DNA from: Balneolaceae bacterium
Lineage (GTDB): Bacteria > Bacteroidota > Rhodothermia > Balneolales > Balneolaceae
NCBI GenBank assembly: GCA_017795005.1
Contig: CP051242.1
Coordinates: 992,001-1,056,000, forward strand
DNA length: 64,000 bases
Reading direction: 5' to 3'
Below, piece by piece: positions 42,149 through 53,400 of the stretch. How positions within the stretch are numbered: the stretch's first letter is position 1; every line of letters begins with the position of its first letter. The notes under the pieces were generated by a model. The model was given only the letters and a program-made list of their open reading frames with translations. It was not told the origin of the DNA and ran no database searches. A program made the translations under genes and the position numbers.

Positions 42149-43063
42149 ATGCTAAACGGAACTCATAACGCACTTGAAGACTCACGAAATGAACAGGTTC
42201 TCATTTCCATTTGTGGGGAACTATTTCCAAGGAATGAAGCAAAGATTTCGGTATTTGATAGCGGGTACCTGGTTGGAGACGGAGTGTGGGAAGGTTTACG
42301 TCTGCATCATGGTGTATTAGTTTTTTGGGAAGAACATATGGATCGGCTCTGGCAGGGAGCAAAAGCCATTGGCATGGATTTGGAGATGACCCGGGATGAA
42401 CTCAGAAAAGAAGTTCAAAAAGTGATAGAAGCCAATGAAATGAATGATGGGGTGCATATCCGTATTATGATTACCCGCGGCATTAAGAAAACTCCGAGTC
42501 AGAATCCAAGGCTTACTATTTCAGGTCCGAATGTGGTAATTATAGCGGAGCACAAAAAAGCTGATCCGGAAACCAGAAACAAAGGAATTACACTGTTTAC
42601 CAGTACAATTCGCCGTGGCTCTCCGGATTATTTGGATCCAAGATTAAACTGCCATAGCAAACTGCACGAAGTACAGGCACTTATTCAGGCATTGGAGGCA
42701 GGGGCTGATGAAGCGCTGATGCTGGACATCCACGGATTTGTGAGTACCTGTAACGCCACTAATTTTTTTATGGTAAAAAATGGTGAAGTTTGGACTTCTA
42801 CAGGTCAGTATTGCATGAATGGGATTACCCGCGGAAAAGTAATTGAGGTTTGCGAAGAAAATAATATTCCTTGTTATCAGAAGAATTTTTCATTGTTTGA
42901 TGTGTATGGAGCCGATGAAGCCTTTGTAACCGGAAGCTTCGGGGGATTGACTCCCGTCACCAAAATAGACGGAAGAGTGATTGCAGAATCCGTACCAGGC
43001 ACGATAACCGGACTACTACAAACACTATATCAGGGTAAAATCGAGTCTTATTCGGGGAATTAG
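42149..43063 (+). CDS. class IV (branched-chain/D-amino-acid type) aminotransferase
   Basis: 304-residue fold-type IV PLP enzyme. ISVFDSGYLVGDGVWEGLR is the N-terminal family block, RLNCHSKLHEVQALIQAL carries the PLP Lys (in HSKLHEV), EALMLDIHGFVSTCNATNFF the Glu/phosphate region and GITRGKVIEVCEE the closing motif. Between IlvE and D-alanine/aminodeoxychorismate enzymes; substrate uncertain. Located between another aminotransferase and a sulfotransferase-fold protein. Confidence 0.9.
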   Translation: MLNGTHNALEDSRNEQVLISICGELFPRNEAKISVFDSGYLVGDGVWEGLRLHHGVLVFWEEHMDRLWQGAKAIGMDLEMTRDELRKEVQKVIEANEMNDGVHIRIMITRGIKKTPSQNPRLTISGPNVVIIAEHKKADPETRNKGITLFTSTIRRGSPDYLDPRLNCHSKLHEVQALIQALEAGADEALMLDIHGFVSTCNATNFFMVKNGEVWTSTGQYCMNGITRGKVIEVCEENNIPCYQKNFSLFDVYGADEAFVTGSFGGLTPVTKIDGRVIAESVPGTITGLLQTLYQGKIESYSGN

Positions 43064-43079
43064 AAAAGAAGGATTATGA

Positions 43080-43129
43080 ATTTTGAATTATGAATTGGGT
43101 TGAGTTCAAAACAATTCATAATTCAAAAT
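43080..43129. repeat. 18-bp perfect inverted repeat upstream of the sulfotransferase gene
   Basis: ATTTTGAATTATGAATTG (43080-43097) and CAATTCATAATTCAAAAT (43112-43129) match perfectly around a 14-nt loop, the longest perfect arms in the window. Additional ATTATGAATT words lie outside both arms. The structure ends 22 bp before the GTG start of the next gene. Confidence 0.9.
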
Positions 43130-43151
43130 CTTTAATTCATAATCCCACGAA

Positions 43152-43862
43152 GTGGACTCAAAACGAATTTGTTTATGGAGCGGGCCGAGGAATATCTCAA
43201 CAGCATTGATGTATTCATTTGCCCAAAGGGAAGATACTACGGTAGTTGATGAGCCACTTTATGCTCATTATTTAGTTAATACCGATGCCCGGTACTACCA
43301 TCCCGGTGCCTATGAGGTTATTGCCGATCAAGACTGCGACGGACAGCAAGTAATCAATCACGTGGTATTTGGTGAGTATGAAACACCCGTAGTTTTCTTT
43401 AAACATATGACCCACCACTTGGTAGAGCTTGATTTAGAGTTTCTGAAAGACACGGTAAACATTATTCTTACCCGTGATCCAGCAGATATGCTTTCCTCTT
43501 TTGTGAACCAGATAGAAAATCCTACCCTGGAAGACACCGGCTACAAGCAACAACTACAGCTTAAAGAGTATCTGGAATACCACAAACTGCCTGTTTTGGT
43601 AGTAGACTCAAAAGAAATCCTCATTAACCCTAAACAAAAGCTGACCGAGCTCTGTGAATTTGCTGGCATTCTTTTTGATGAAAACATGCTGGAATGGAAA
43701 GCTGGCGCCCGGAAAGAAGACGGTATCTGGGCGAAACACTGGTACCACAACGTCCACACATCCACCGGCTTCCAACCCTACAAACCCAAAACCGAGCCTT
43801 TTCCTGAGAAGTTGGAAGGCTTGCTGAAAGAGTGTGAGGGGTTTTATTCTATGCTGCTTTAA
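43152..43862 (+). CDS. sulfotransferase-fold protein
   Basis: 236 residues from a GTG at 43152. The N-terminal phosphosulfate-type P-loop is RICLWSGPRNISTALMYSF (key SGPRNIST) and the 3'-phosphate motif is NIILTRDPADMLSSFVNQ (Arg and Ser). These are the two defining motifs of PAPS-dependent sulfotransferases. The family also includes proteins fused to class IV aminotransferases in other organisms, matching the gene order here. True sulfotransfer activity is unproven. Overlaps the convergent 2H phosphoesterase gene by 14 bp. Confidence 0.82.
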   Translation: MDSKRICLWSGPRNISTALMYSFAQREDTTVVDEPLYAHYLVNTDARYYHPGAYEVIADQDCDGQQVINHVVFGEYETPVVFFKHMTHHLVELDLEFLKDTVNIILTRDPADMLSSFVNQIENPTLEDTGYKQQLQLKEYLEYHKLPVLVVDSKEILINPKQKLTELCEFAGILFDENMLEWKAGARKEDGIWAKHWYHNVHTSTGFQPYKPKTEPFPEKLEGLLKECEGFYSMLL

Positions 43863-44400
43863 ATTGAATAAAGCATTTCTTTTTCCATTTAACAGGATTC
43901 TTAGAATATGGTCTTTGCAATACAGTTAATCCATTAGCAATAAAAGTGCTGGAGTATTCTTTTGAAATGTATGTTTCTTTAGCTTCTTCAAAAATAGAAT
44001 CCTTTAAACGTCTTGCTATTGTTAGATGCGGTTTATCAATAATGCTACAACTCTTTCTAAGAAAGAAAGTCGATTTATGGATAAGTAAACCCATAATTAA
44101 CTTTTGATAAGCTTTATCAACAGATACATTTAAGTGAATTGTATTACTACCATAAAAACTTCCAAAACCAGATATATATACAACAAAATTTGGCATGTTT
44201 TGCAGTCTATTAGAAAGTTGGCTTAGAAAATCATCTGTTCGTTCTTGATTTATAAGTACGTTTGAAAGAGTAATGTGTGGAGTTGATTTCTCTGAAATGA
44301 AGGAACCAAATTCATTTTTAAAATTTCTCTTTTCGTTCACTACATATTCTGAAATTTCTTCAGAAGGAGATAAGACTAATAAGAATTCAGTAAGCGTCAT
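43849..44400 (-). CDS. 2H phosphoesterase (2'-5' RNA ligase-like)
   Basis: 183 residues with two H-x-T/S motifs, PHITLSNV (near residue 41) and PHLTIARR (near 125), the signature of the LigT/2H superfamily of RNA 2',3'-cyclic or ADP-ribose phosphodiesterases. The second half is shorter than in E. coli ThpR. Function in RNA repair is inferred. Upstream lies the repeat island. Confidence 0.85.
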   Translation of the reverse strand: MTLTEFLLVLSPSEEISEYVVNEKRNFKNEFGSFISEKSTPHITLSNVLINQERTDDFLSQLSNRLQNMPNFVVYISGFGSFYGSNTIHLNVSVDKAYQKLIMGLLIHKSTFFLRKSCSIIDKPHLTIARRLKDSIFEEAKETYISKEYSSTFIANGLTVLQRPYSKNPVKWKKKCFIQFKAA

Positions 44401-44494
44401 TTTTTTAGTATAATTATTTTACATATATTATACATATACTAAATTATTAAACCAAATCCTACCTCGCAGTAGCGTCCGCTTGTGTTGCTAAGAT

Positions 44495-44655
44495 AAATCT
44501 CCCCTTGAGGGGAGTGCCGCGAAGCGGGAGGGGTGTTGGTGTTTGGTAAGTCATTCATAAATCGAAGAACACCCTCCGACTTACTTCACTTCGTTGTGTA
44601 AGCCACCTTACTGAATCAAGTTCAGCACAGGCTCCTCAAGGGAGGAATAGTAGTT
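44495..44655. repeat. repeat element 1 (CTCCCCTTGAGGGGAG type)
   Basis: Outer arms CTCCCCTTGAGGGGAG (44500-44515) and GCTCCTCAAGGGAGG (44630-44644); inner arms GGAGGGGTGTT and AACACCCTCC around 44527-44537 and 44568-44577. The arms are imperfect. The element resembles intergenic repeats common in Bacteroidota genomes. Confidence 0.7.
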
Positions 44656-44670
44656 TTGAAATAGAGAAAC

Positions 44671-44822
44671 TGACTGTCTCCCTTTGGAGGGAGACAGAAA
44701 TCACGCATGCGGGATTTCAGAGGGAGGACCGTGGTGGGAAGTAAGTTCGAGCTAACACCGTCCTCTCCCTGAGCCAAAACAAGTTTTGACTCTGTCCCTC
44801 CCCAAAGAGGGACAGGGTTTCT
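44671..44822. repeat. repeat element 2 (GTCTCCCTTTGGAGGGAGAC type)
   Basis: Outer arms GTCTCCCTTTGGAGGGAGAC (from 44676) and CTGTCCCTCCCCAAAGAGGG (from 44792). Inner arms AGAGGGAGGACCGTGGTGG (from 44720) and ACACCGTCCTCTCCCT (from 44755). Same two-arm architecture as element 1 with different arm sequence. Confidence 0.7.
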
Positions 44823-44830
44823 TCCATGTT

Positions 44831-44938
44831 TTCATTCTGAGTTCGGCTCAGCATCTGTGAAGATAACGGCGTTGTTCCATAGAATGGTTGAATCAAAGCA
44901 CCACTCCCTACAGATCCTGAAAAGAGTTCAGGATGACG
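44831..44938. repeat. repeat element 3 (TCATCCTGAAC...GATCTGT type)
   Basis: CATTCTGAGTTCGGCTCAGC then ATCTGT on the left pairs with ACAGATCCTGAAAAGAG then TTCAGGATGAC on the right. Each arm is itself a small hairpin (CTGA...TCAG). It resembles the start of the direct repeats at 59.1 and 59.6 kb (TCATCxxGAGCGAA...GGATCTG). Confidence 0.65.
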
Positions 44939-45011
44939 GCTTTAATTGGTGTAGATGTCGTAAACCAGCGAAGGGTTTTAGCCTTTCGTAATTAAGGCAA
45001 GGAAAGATATC

Positions 45012-45100
45012 TGTCATTTCGAATCCGGCGAATGTCGGTGAGAAATCTAAAGAGCTTCGTAAAGTAACTCTTTAGATTTCTCGCTCCACTCGAAATGACA
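45012..45100. repeat. repeat element 4 (TGTCATTTCGA...TCGAAATGACA)
   Basis: Perfect outer arms TGTCATTTCGA (45012-45022) and TCGAAATGACA (45090-45100); perfect 15-bp inner arms GAGAAATCTAAAGAG (45040-45054) and CTCTTTAGATTTCTC (45068-45082) around a 13-nt loop. At 89 bp it has the same length as the direct repeats flanking the second GIY-YIG gene. Confidence 0.85.
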
Positions 45101-45133
45101 AACCCGTTGGTCTTTGGTCAATCGTCCTTCGTC

Positions 45134-46465
<1,332 letters not shown>

Positions 46466-46481
46466 CTATTTATGAGTACTG

Positions 46482-46826
46482 TTAGTCTTCATTAAAAGAC
46501 GCAACGGCTTCTTCTACAGAATTGTAGTGTTTGAAAACCGTGATTAGTTTAGTAACAACTAACAGACTCTGGATTTTATCGGTCGCATTAGCGATGCGGA
46601 GATCACCACCAGCTTTACGCATGGTGGTTAGTGCGCCAATAAGCATCCCTAATCCGGAGGAGTTCATGAATTTAACTTTGCTCAGATTAACCACGATATT
46701 GGTTTTTTCGGCGTCAATTAGCTCATGAAGTTTCTCGTTCAGGCTAACCGCGTCGGGTCCACCCATTACGTTACCTTTAAATTCGATAACTACACTGCCG
46801 TAGCGTTCTGATGTATTAAAGCTCAT
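46482..46826 (-). CDS. STAS-domain anti-sigma factor antagonist (SpoIIAA/RsbV-like)
   Basis: 114-residue single STAS domain. The phosphoserine motif FMNSSGLGMLIGAL has Ser56/Ser57 at the position phosphorylated in SpoIIAA. VVIEFKGNVMGGPDAVSLNEKLHELI is the first half of the domain. It would antagonise an anti-sigma kinase; no partner kinase or sigma factor is adjacent. Lies 20 bp after secF, so it shares the Sec operon, an unusual placement. Confidence 0.92.
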   Translation of the reverse strand: MSFNTSERYGSVVIEFKGNVMGGPDAVSLNEKLHELIDAEKTNIVVNLSKVKFMNSSGLGMLIGALTTMRKAGGDLRIANATDKIQSLLVVTKLITVFKHYNSVEEAVASFNED

Positions 46827-46846
46827 AAGTTCCTCTTTAAAATTTC

Positions 46847-47761
46847 TTATTTAGTTTTTCGGGTACGTTTGTCGAGTTCCAGTACCAACGGACTCGCTAC
46901 AAATAAAGAGCTGTACGTACCAAGAACTACACCGATGATAAGGGCAAAAGATAATCCTTTCAACACCTCACCGCCGAAAATAAACAGGACGGACACCACA
47001 AACAAGGTGGTAATAGAAGTAATAACAGTTCGGCTGAGCGTGTCGTTAAGACTTTTATTTACCATTGGAAGGTATTCCATTCCTTTGTGTACGATGCTGT
47101 TTTCACGGATACGGTCAAATACAACCACGGTATCGTTCAACGAATACCCTACAATAGTAAGGAATGCCGCGATAATATTCTGATCAATCAGCAAACTAAA
47201 TGATACTATATCATTAAGAATGGTGAATATTCCGAGCGTGATTACCACATCATGTACTAAAGCGGCAACCGCTCCAAGTGAGAATGTCCAGTTGCGGAAT
47301 CGAATTAAAATATAGATGAAGATAATTGCAATGGCATAAATAACAGACTGCAATGCCCCTGATTTTAATTCATCTCCGAAACGGGCACTGATATAGTTAC
47401 TAGATTCGGATTCATAGGTGATTCCGGGCAGAGCCGTTTCAAGCGTACTTTCAATTACCCTTTGCACTTCTTCCTTAGATTCGGTGTTATCGGTTCGTAT
47501 CAGAACTTCTTCAGGTGATCCGAATAATTTTACTTCAGGAGCAACACCAAGTGGCTCAGTTAAAGTATTTCTGAGTTCAATAGTACTTACCGGTTCAGAA
47601 AATTTGAATACAAATTCACTACCACCTTTGAAGTCGATACCATATTGCAATCCATTAGTAATTATGATTGCAAGAGAAGACAGGAACAGTATCCCTGAAA
47701 TCATATAAGCGATCTTCCGCTTATTTATAAAGTCAATGTTTGGAGTTTCAAACCATCTCAT
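46847..47761 (-). CDS. secF: protein translocase subunit SecF
   Basis: Inner-membrane Sec accessory subunit using the proton gradient to finish preprotein export. 304 residues with six helices; GIDFKGGSEFVFKF after helix 1 is the family motif and GYSLNDTVVVFDRIREN is the conserved helix-4 block. 38 bp downstream of secD. Separate from secD, as in most proteobacteria rather than the fused form of many Bacteroidota. Confidence 0.97.
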   Translation of the reverse strand: MRWFETPNIDFINKRKIAYMISGILFLSSLAIIITNGLQYGIDFKGGSEFVFKFSEPVSTIELRNTLTEPLGVAPEVKLFGSPEEVLIRTDNTESKEEVQRVIESTLETALPGITYESESSNYISARFGDELKSGALQSVIYAIAIIFIYILIRFRNWTFSLGAVAALVHDVVITLGIFTILNDIVSFSLLIDQNIIAAFLTIVGYSLNDTVVVFDRIRENSIVHKGMEYLPMVNKSLNDTLSRTVITSITTLFVVSVLFIFGGEVLKGLSFALIIGVVLGTYSSLFVASPLVLELDKRTRKTK

Positions 47762-47799
47762 AATATATTCCTTTTAAATCGTTTTAAATTTCTTTGAGA

Positions 47800-49611
47800 T
47801 TATCCGAAGCTCACAGCATCGGCTTTGTTTCGGGTTAAGTAATCAACAACTACTCTTGTAATTACAATTGCACTGAAAAGTGAACATGCAATACCTGCAA
47901 GCAGTGTTACTGCAAAACCTTTAATTGGTCCAACTCCGAAACTCATCAGGATGATAGCCACGAAACCGGTGGTTACGTTTGCATCAATAATGGCACTCAT
48001 GGCGTTAGAATAACCTGCTGAAATTGCAGCTTTCATGGTTTTGCCAGAGCGTTGTTCTTCACGAATTCGATCGAAAATGAGAACGTTGGCATCTACTGCC
48101 ATACCAATGGTAAGTACAATACCTGCCATACCGGGAAGAGTTAGGGTAGCTTTAAATCCTGCGAGAATTCCCATAATGAAAATGATATTCAGAATAAGGG
48201 CCAGATCAGCAACCCCACCACCGGTTCGGTAATACACAATCATAAAGATGGCAACAATTCCTAATCCATAAAGAATAGAATTTAAACCGGCTTTGATAGA
48301 AGCTTCACCTAGAGTAGCACCAACGGTACGACTACCAATAATTTCCAGAGGAGCGGGAAGCGCACCTGAAAGAAGAATATTCACCAAATCTTCCGCCTCA
48401 GCTGAACTTTCAAGTCCGGTAATGGAAGAACGACCTCCATTAATTTTGCTAATTACATTCGGATAAGAAACCACAAATCCATCCAGAACGATAGCAACAG
48501 GTTTTCCAATATTAGCACCGGTTACACGTGCCCAGGTTCTGGCACCTTCAGAATTCATTCCCATTGCTACTTCAGGAGCGTTGGTAGTAGGATCAAACTG
48601 GATGCTTGCTTCTTCAATCACGTCACCGGTAAGTTCCACATCTGTACTCACGCCAAATAGCGGATATCGCTCTACTCCATCTTCAAAACTTGTAGGGTTT
48701 GTTCCCCAAAGAATAGTAGTATTTCTCGGCATCATTCTTTGAACTTCCGAAGCTTTTAATAAAGTCATTACTTCGGCTGTATCCTGCTCAGAAGCATATC
48801 CAAAGATATATGCACTTTGTTGGAACACTAAAAGATCAGTTAACTGATTTGTAGTAATAGGTTGAGAAAGACTATCAGAAGATGTATCAGGAGTTACTTC
48901 ATAATATTCAATTGCGCGAGTTCTGAAGTTGGAAAAATCCTGACCATCAGCTCCCGTTCTGAACTCTAATCGTGCAGTACCTCTAAGAAGACTTACCACT
49001 CGTTCTTCATCTTCCACGCCTGGTAGCTCAACGATAATACGATCTGTTCCCTGTTTAATGATGGACGGTTCAGTTACACCAAACCTATCTACACGAGTAC
49101 GAATAATTTCGATTGCCCGATCTGAAGCAGCATCTCTCTGGTTTTTTAAGAAAGCTATAACTTCTTCATTCGTTGAACGGCGAGTAATATTTTCTGCATC
49201 ATTTCTGTAATAACGGCTGAGTCTTGCTTCCGAATCACGTGCTACAAAAGCGGCAGCCATTTCGTCGATGAAGTCTGAATCGTTGTCCAGTGCGGTTTGT
49301 CTTGCTTCTGCTACAACTTCATTAAGTAGTGCATCCCGGTCTTCAGCTAATTCCAGCACAAGCTGAGGAATTCCAACCTGAAGAGTTACGTGCATACCGC
49401 CCTGAAGGTCAAGACCAAGTTTTAAGGCATTTTCCTTTAGATTGTCGAGTTTTTCAGCATTATCCTGAATGTACTGAGTTTGTTCTGTGGGGTTCGTATA
49501 GCTATTAATTTGTTTTTGCTCCAGGTTCCAGATGACCGTTGGATACAAGTAGTATAAGGTGAGTGCCATGAAAGCAACTATCACACCGATTTTAAATCCG
49601 TTTCCTTGCAT
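47800..49611 (-). CDS. secD: protein translocase subunit SecD
   Basis: 603-residue partner of SecF: one N-terminal helix, periplasmic P1 domain (LGLDLQGGMHVTLQV near 63-77; DRFGVTEPSI; DRIIVELPGV) and five C-terminal helices with GMAVDANVLIFDRIREE. Full length. First gene of secD-secF-STAS. Confidence 0.97.
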   Translation of the reverse strand: MQGNGFKIGVIVAFMALTLYYLYPTVIWNLEQKQINSYTNPTEQTQYIQDNAEKLDNLKENALKLGLDLQGGMHVTLQVGIPQLVLELAEDRDALLNEVVAEARQTALDNDSDFIDEMAAAFVARDSEARLSRYYRNDAENITRRSTNEEVIAFLKNQRDAASDRAIEIIRTRVDRFGVTEPSIIKQGTDRIIVELPGVEDEERVVSLLRGTARLEFRTGADGQDFSNFRTRAIEYYEVTPDTSSDSLSQPITTNQLTDLLVFQQSAYIFGYASEQDTAEVMTLLKASEVQRMMPRNTTILWGTNPTSFEDGVERYPLFGVSTDVELTGDVIEEASIQFDPTTNAPEVAMGMNSEGARTWARVTGANIGKPVAIVLDGFVVSYPNVISKINGGRSSITGLESSAEAEDLVNILLSGALPAPLEIIGSRTVGATLGEASIKAGLNSILYGLGIVAIFMIVYYRTGGGVADLALILNIIFIMGILAGFKATLTLPGMAGIVLTIGMAVDANVLIFDRIREEQRSGKTMKAAISAGYSNAMSAIIDANVTTGFVAIILMSFGVGPIKGFAVTLLAGIACSLFSAIVITRVVVDYLTRNKADAVSFG

Positions 49612-49733
49612 GATTTCGTTATTTGTTAATTGTGAATAGTTAGAAATTGCTCTTAATTCAGAGCATAGTTTTTATAGATAGTTGTGGTGGGTAATTGAAG
49701 TTCGTCTACGAATAACGATTAACCAATAACAAA

Positions 49734-50291
49734 CTATGGGGCGCCTATAGCTGTGCCGCTTTTGAGAGGGGAAAGAATAAAGGCATTACCTGATGTACGT
49801 TCATGATCGCTAAGATCAGAAACTTCATCCATATCATAATGAACATTATTCTTGGTTAGTGCAGATGAAAAGAAATGTCCGTCAGTAGGAAGTATAGTTT
49901 GGGGCTTAATATTCTGAATGAATACTGCTTTACCCATCCCGCTTCCGGAATTTTGATAACTATTCCATTGAGTTAGCAAAAGAGTATAAACCTCATCTTC
50001 AGATGATTCACCATTCTGATCAGAAACAGGGAGTTTAAAATCTTCAGAGTGAGAGTAAACCAATTCCGAGGCTTTCCGGATTACATCATCAATTTCACCT
50101 CGATCTTTGGTCAAAGATTCGAGCTCATTAAGAACATCAAGATCCTGTGTTTTCAAATGAGAACCTAACCAGGAGGTAAATGCACTATGATCGGTTTTAC
50201 TATCAACTGGTTTGGCATAGTGTAGTACCATACCAATTGTCAGCATTATAAAACCGGAAATTCGAGCAATATGTGAACGAAATATTTTCAT
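49734..50291 (-). CDS. hypothetical secreted or membrane-anchored protein
   Basis: 185 residues. An N-terminal hydrophobic segment (IARISGFIMLTIGMVLHYA) is a signal anchor. The rest is hydrophilic and Ser/Asp-rich, with FTSWLGSHLKTQDLDVLNEL and GMGKAVFIQNIKPQTIL. No family recognised. 122 bp upstream of secD, in the same direction; the spacer carries the AATAACGATTAAC repeat word. Confidence 0.6.
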   Translation of the reverse strand: MKIFRSHIARISGFIMLTIGMVLHYAKPVDSKTDHSAFTSWLGSHLKTQDLDVLNELESLTKDRGEIDDVIRKASELVYSHSEDFKLPVSDQNGESSEDEVYTLLLTQWNSYQNSGSGMGKAVFIQNIKPQTILPTDGHFFSSALTKNNVHYDMDEVSDLSDHERTSGNAFILSPLKSGTAIGAP

Positions 50292-50358
50292 CAGAGCATG
50301 GAAGATAATTAAGTATTACCCCAATTATCAATTCTCAGCAAATATTAAGATCTATAAA

Positions 50359-50391
50359 AAAGCCCTTGCCAGTTTAAACTAACAAGGGCTT
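50359..50391 (-). terminator. intrinsic terminator of the giant T9SS cargo gene
   Basis: AGCCCTTG and CAAGGGCT arms (50361-50368, 50383-50390) with a further internal AGTTT/AAACT pairing; a run of T follows on the minus strand. 20 bp beyond the stop codon. Confidence 0.85.
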
Positions 50392-50410
50392 GAGGCTTAT
50401 TAAGAATGTA

Positions 50411-53400
50411 TTACTTAATAAGGGTCATCTTCTTTGTGCGCACCTGATTACCAATTTGGAGGCGATATACATAAACACCACTGGATAAATTACGTGCATC
50501 AAATGAGATATCGTAAGAACCCGCAGATTGTGTTTCTTTTACTAATGTTCCTACCAAACGCCCTGTTATATCGAATACCTGTAAAGTTACTTCTGAATTA
50601 TGAGGAACTGAGTATGTGATATTCGTACTTGGATTGAATGGGTTCGGATAATTCTGATTTAAACTAACTTCAGTCGGAAGTGCATCTTCGACTTCACTTG
50701 AAACAAGACTATTTGTTACCTCAAACTGAATTTCTGTGGCGAAGGCTGAACCATGGAAGGAGTTATCAACAGCCTGAACCTGCCAGAAATACGTTCCGTT
50801 GGGTAATCCCTGAATTAAAAGAGAAGTGCTGTAGCCAGCATTTCCATTCGCCAGGGTACGTAACTTTCCGGTAGAAAGATCAGCATTGGCAGAAAGTATA
50901 TCTGAAGCCCCTGCAGAAGTACCAATTCGTACATTATATGTTAACGAACGGGCAGGAGTTTGTGCATCTGTTGAAGCATCCCAGCTTAGTTTAACGCTAT
51001 CCGTCATTACTTCTACCATCAGATTTTGAGGTACGGTAGGCGCAGTATTCTTAATTGCCGTATTGTTAGACAGTACTTTTGAGCTTGATCCCGTTACGAT
51101 GATATCCAGATCACCGTCTCCGTCATAATCAGCCCAGGTTACCGATCCCGCTCCGTTAATCTCGAGTTTTTCTTCCGCAATTACTCCACGGTTGTTATTA
51201 AAAATGGAAGCTCCTCCATTTGCATTCAGCAATACATCAGGATCTCCATCATTGTCATAATCTCCTACAACAGCGCGGCTTTTTACGCTTCCGGTAGCAA
51301 TTACTTTTTCAGATGGATTAGAATTTGAAGAGAAGAACAGATCAAAGTCCAATCCGGTGTTTTGATAGAACCCTGTAAACAAATTGGTTTGAGCTGTGTT
51401 GGTGTAACCGGTAATCAATACATCCTGATCAGTATCGAGGTCGAAATCAGTAAAAGCTACTGTTCCATTTATTACCCCTTGAAAGCTTGACTCCGCGAGG
51501 AAGAAATTATCGGCCCCAAGATTATGGTAAAGCATCGTGATAATACTTCCATCAGCAACTTCTCCTGAGATAAGGAAGTCAAATCTGCCATCTCCGTTTG
51601 CATCTCCCCATGTTGCTGCCGCTTTTGTGAATCCGGTGAACGGGAAGGTAACCTGCTCAAAGGAATCTGCCCCATTATTTTTAATCAAAATTGTTTGAGG
51701 TCCTTCTGTAGTTGCCCCCGCAATCAGGAAGTCGATATCCCCATCGCTATCATAATCGGCTGGAGCTACCATTCCATCGTTTAAACCGGGAAGAGTAAAG
51801 CCGGCATCGACGAAGCTGCCCTCATTATTAAGATATACTTTTGTGATTGGACCAAGAGCAGATTCTCCGGAAATGATTAAATCCGAAAAACCATTTTTGT
51901 CGATATCGAACCAGTAAACCGTGCTGTTTATTACACCTTCGATGGATTCTTCAGAATCTGAAAGATTTCCATCACCATCATTTACATATAATAGCGTAAC
52001 CGGGTCACCTTCGTCTTCTTCCTGTCCGGTAAACAGGAGGTCAAGATCTCCGTCGTTGTCAACATCAGCCCATGAAGAAACACCATTAATCAGGTTTGGG
52101 AGAGTTACTTCTTCTTCTTCGTATGTTGATTGTGGTGTAGCTACTGTTTTATCCGGGAATGAACTTTGAACCCCAAAACGGTTCACAGCAAACACATAGA
52201 ACTGGTAAGTGGTACCGTTTTCCAATCCCCCAATAACTGTACTTGTATTCTCCGCACCATACACAGTATCAGCCATGTTAATGCCAAAACCATCTTCTCC
52301 ATAATAGACGTAGTAATAGTCGAAGAAGGTAGTATCAACTGGGCTCCAGCTAATTTGAACTGCTTTATCTCCAGCCACAGCAACCACATTTTCAGGTTGA
52401 AGAGGAGTAGGTTTTGGGAAAGATGTTAAACTGTTAGAAAACACACTTTCCTGTAAATCGGCATTTACTACCGTTACTGCAAAGGTGTATTCTTGAAGCT
52501 CGGTTAAATCAAAAATAGCTCTGGAAGTATCTTGAGTAAACATCGCTCCCGTTCTGGTGGAATCGACCAGCATAAATTCCTCATCTCCGGTTTTCATGTA
52601 TACACGATAGAGTAAAAAGTTATCACTTTTGGATTGTGTCCAGAGTGGAGCAAGGCTGTTCGACCTAAAACCGTCACGTATTTCCAACAAAGTAACCGGA
52701 TCTGGTGCTGGTACTTCTTGCGCAGTTACAATAAACGTTACGGGGTTCAAGCCTTCTACTGAGGCGGTTATTTGGTACTCTCCAATTTGGTCACCCAAAG
52801 TGAATAGTACTCTGGCACTACCTGCCGAGTTTGTGATTACGGAAGAGGCGTTAAGTCCTCCTCCCATAGCTCCACTTGGGACGCTGGTAGTGGTAAAGTG
52901 TACGGTTATACCCTCTACTTTTTGCCCTTCATCGTCTAGCACTTCTACTTCTAATGGTTGCAATAACGCCGAGTTTATGTTGCCAATCTGTTCGTTTCCA
53001 GAAACAATACGAAGCTCGCTGGGAATTAAAGGGTCGACTTCTTCGAACTGGTTTGAGCCACTAGGCTGGTATTTGTAATTGAACGAGAAGCTGGTTCCAA
53101 ATGCTTCGGGAACAGCCGTAATTTCCATAGCTGCGTAATGGCCCTCGCTGGTGTACACTCCCCAAAGTTGCCCAACAGAAAGTGGTTGACCACTAGTGCC
53201 TTCGCCCTGCCAGGATGTACCGATCCAGGGAGATTCATTGGTCCATACTGGGACCTCAACTACGCTCTCCAATCCTTCTCCTGAAAGCAAAATAATGCGG
53301 TTTCCTTCAATAAATGGGGCTCCTTCTCTACCAAAGTTTACCCCTTCGTTACTGGTTCCCCGAAAATCTGCTGTATAGTTATCATCTTGCCCCGTGAAAG

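Larger units (their letters stand above)
44401..45133. other. 733-bp non-coding island of stacked inverted repeats
   Basis: No plausible gene in either strand. From left to right it holds at least four different imperfect hairpin-forming elements, each with nested outer and inner arms, plus one short word shared with the serA-mnmD spacer. The elements are listed individually. Base composition is visibly richer in G and C than the flanks. Confidence 0.85.

Noticed and set aside
44495-45100. CRISPR array in the repeat island
   Set aside because: The repeated units are different palindromic elements, not one direct repeat with regular spacers, and no cas gene is present.
52629-53078. 149-codon frame antisense to the giant T9SS gene
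   Set aside because: Ser/Thr-rich mirror of a repetitive coding region; many such frames occur along this gene.
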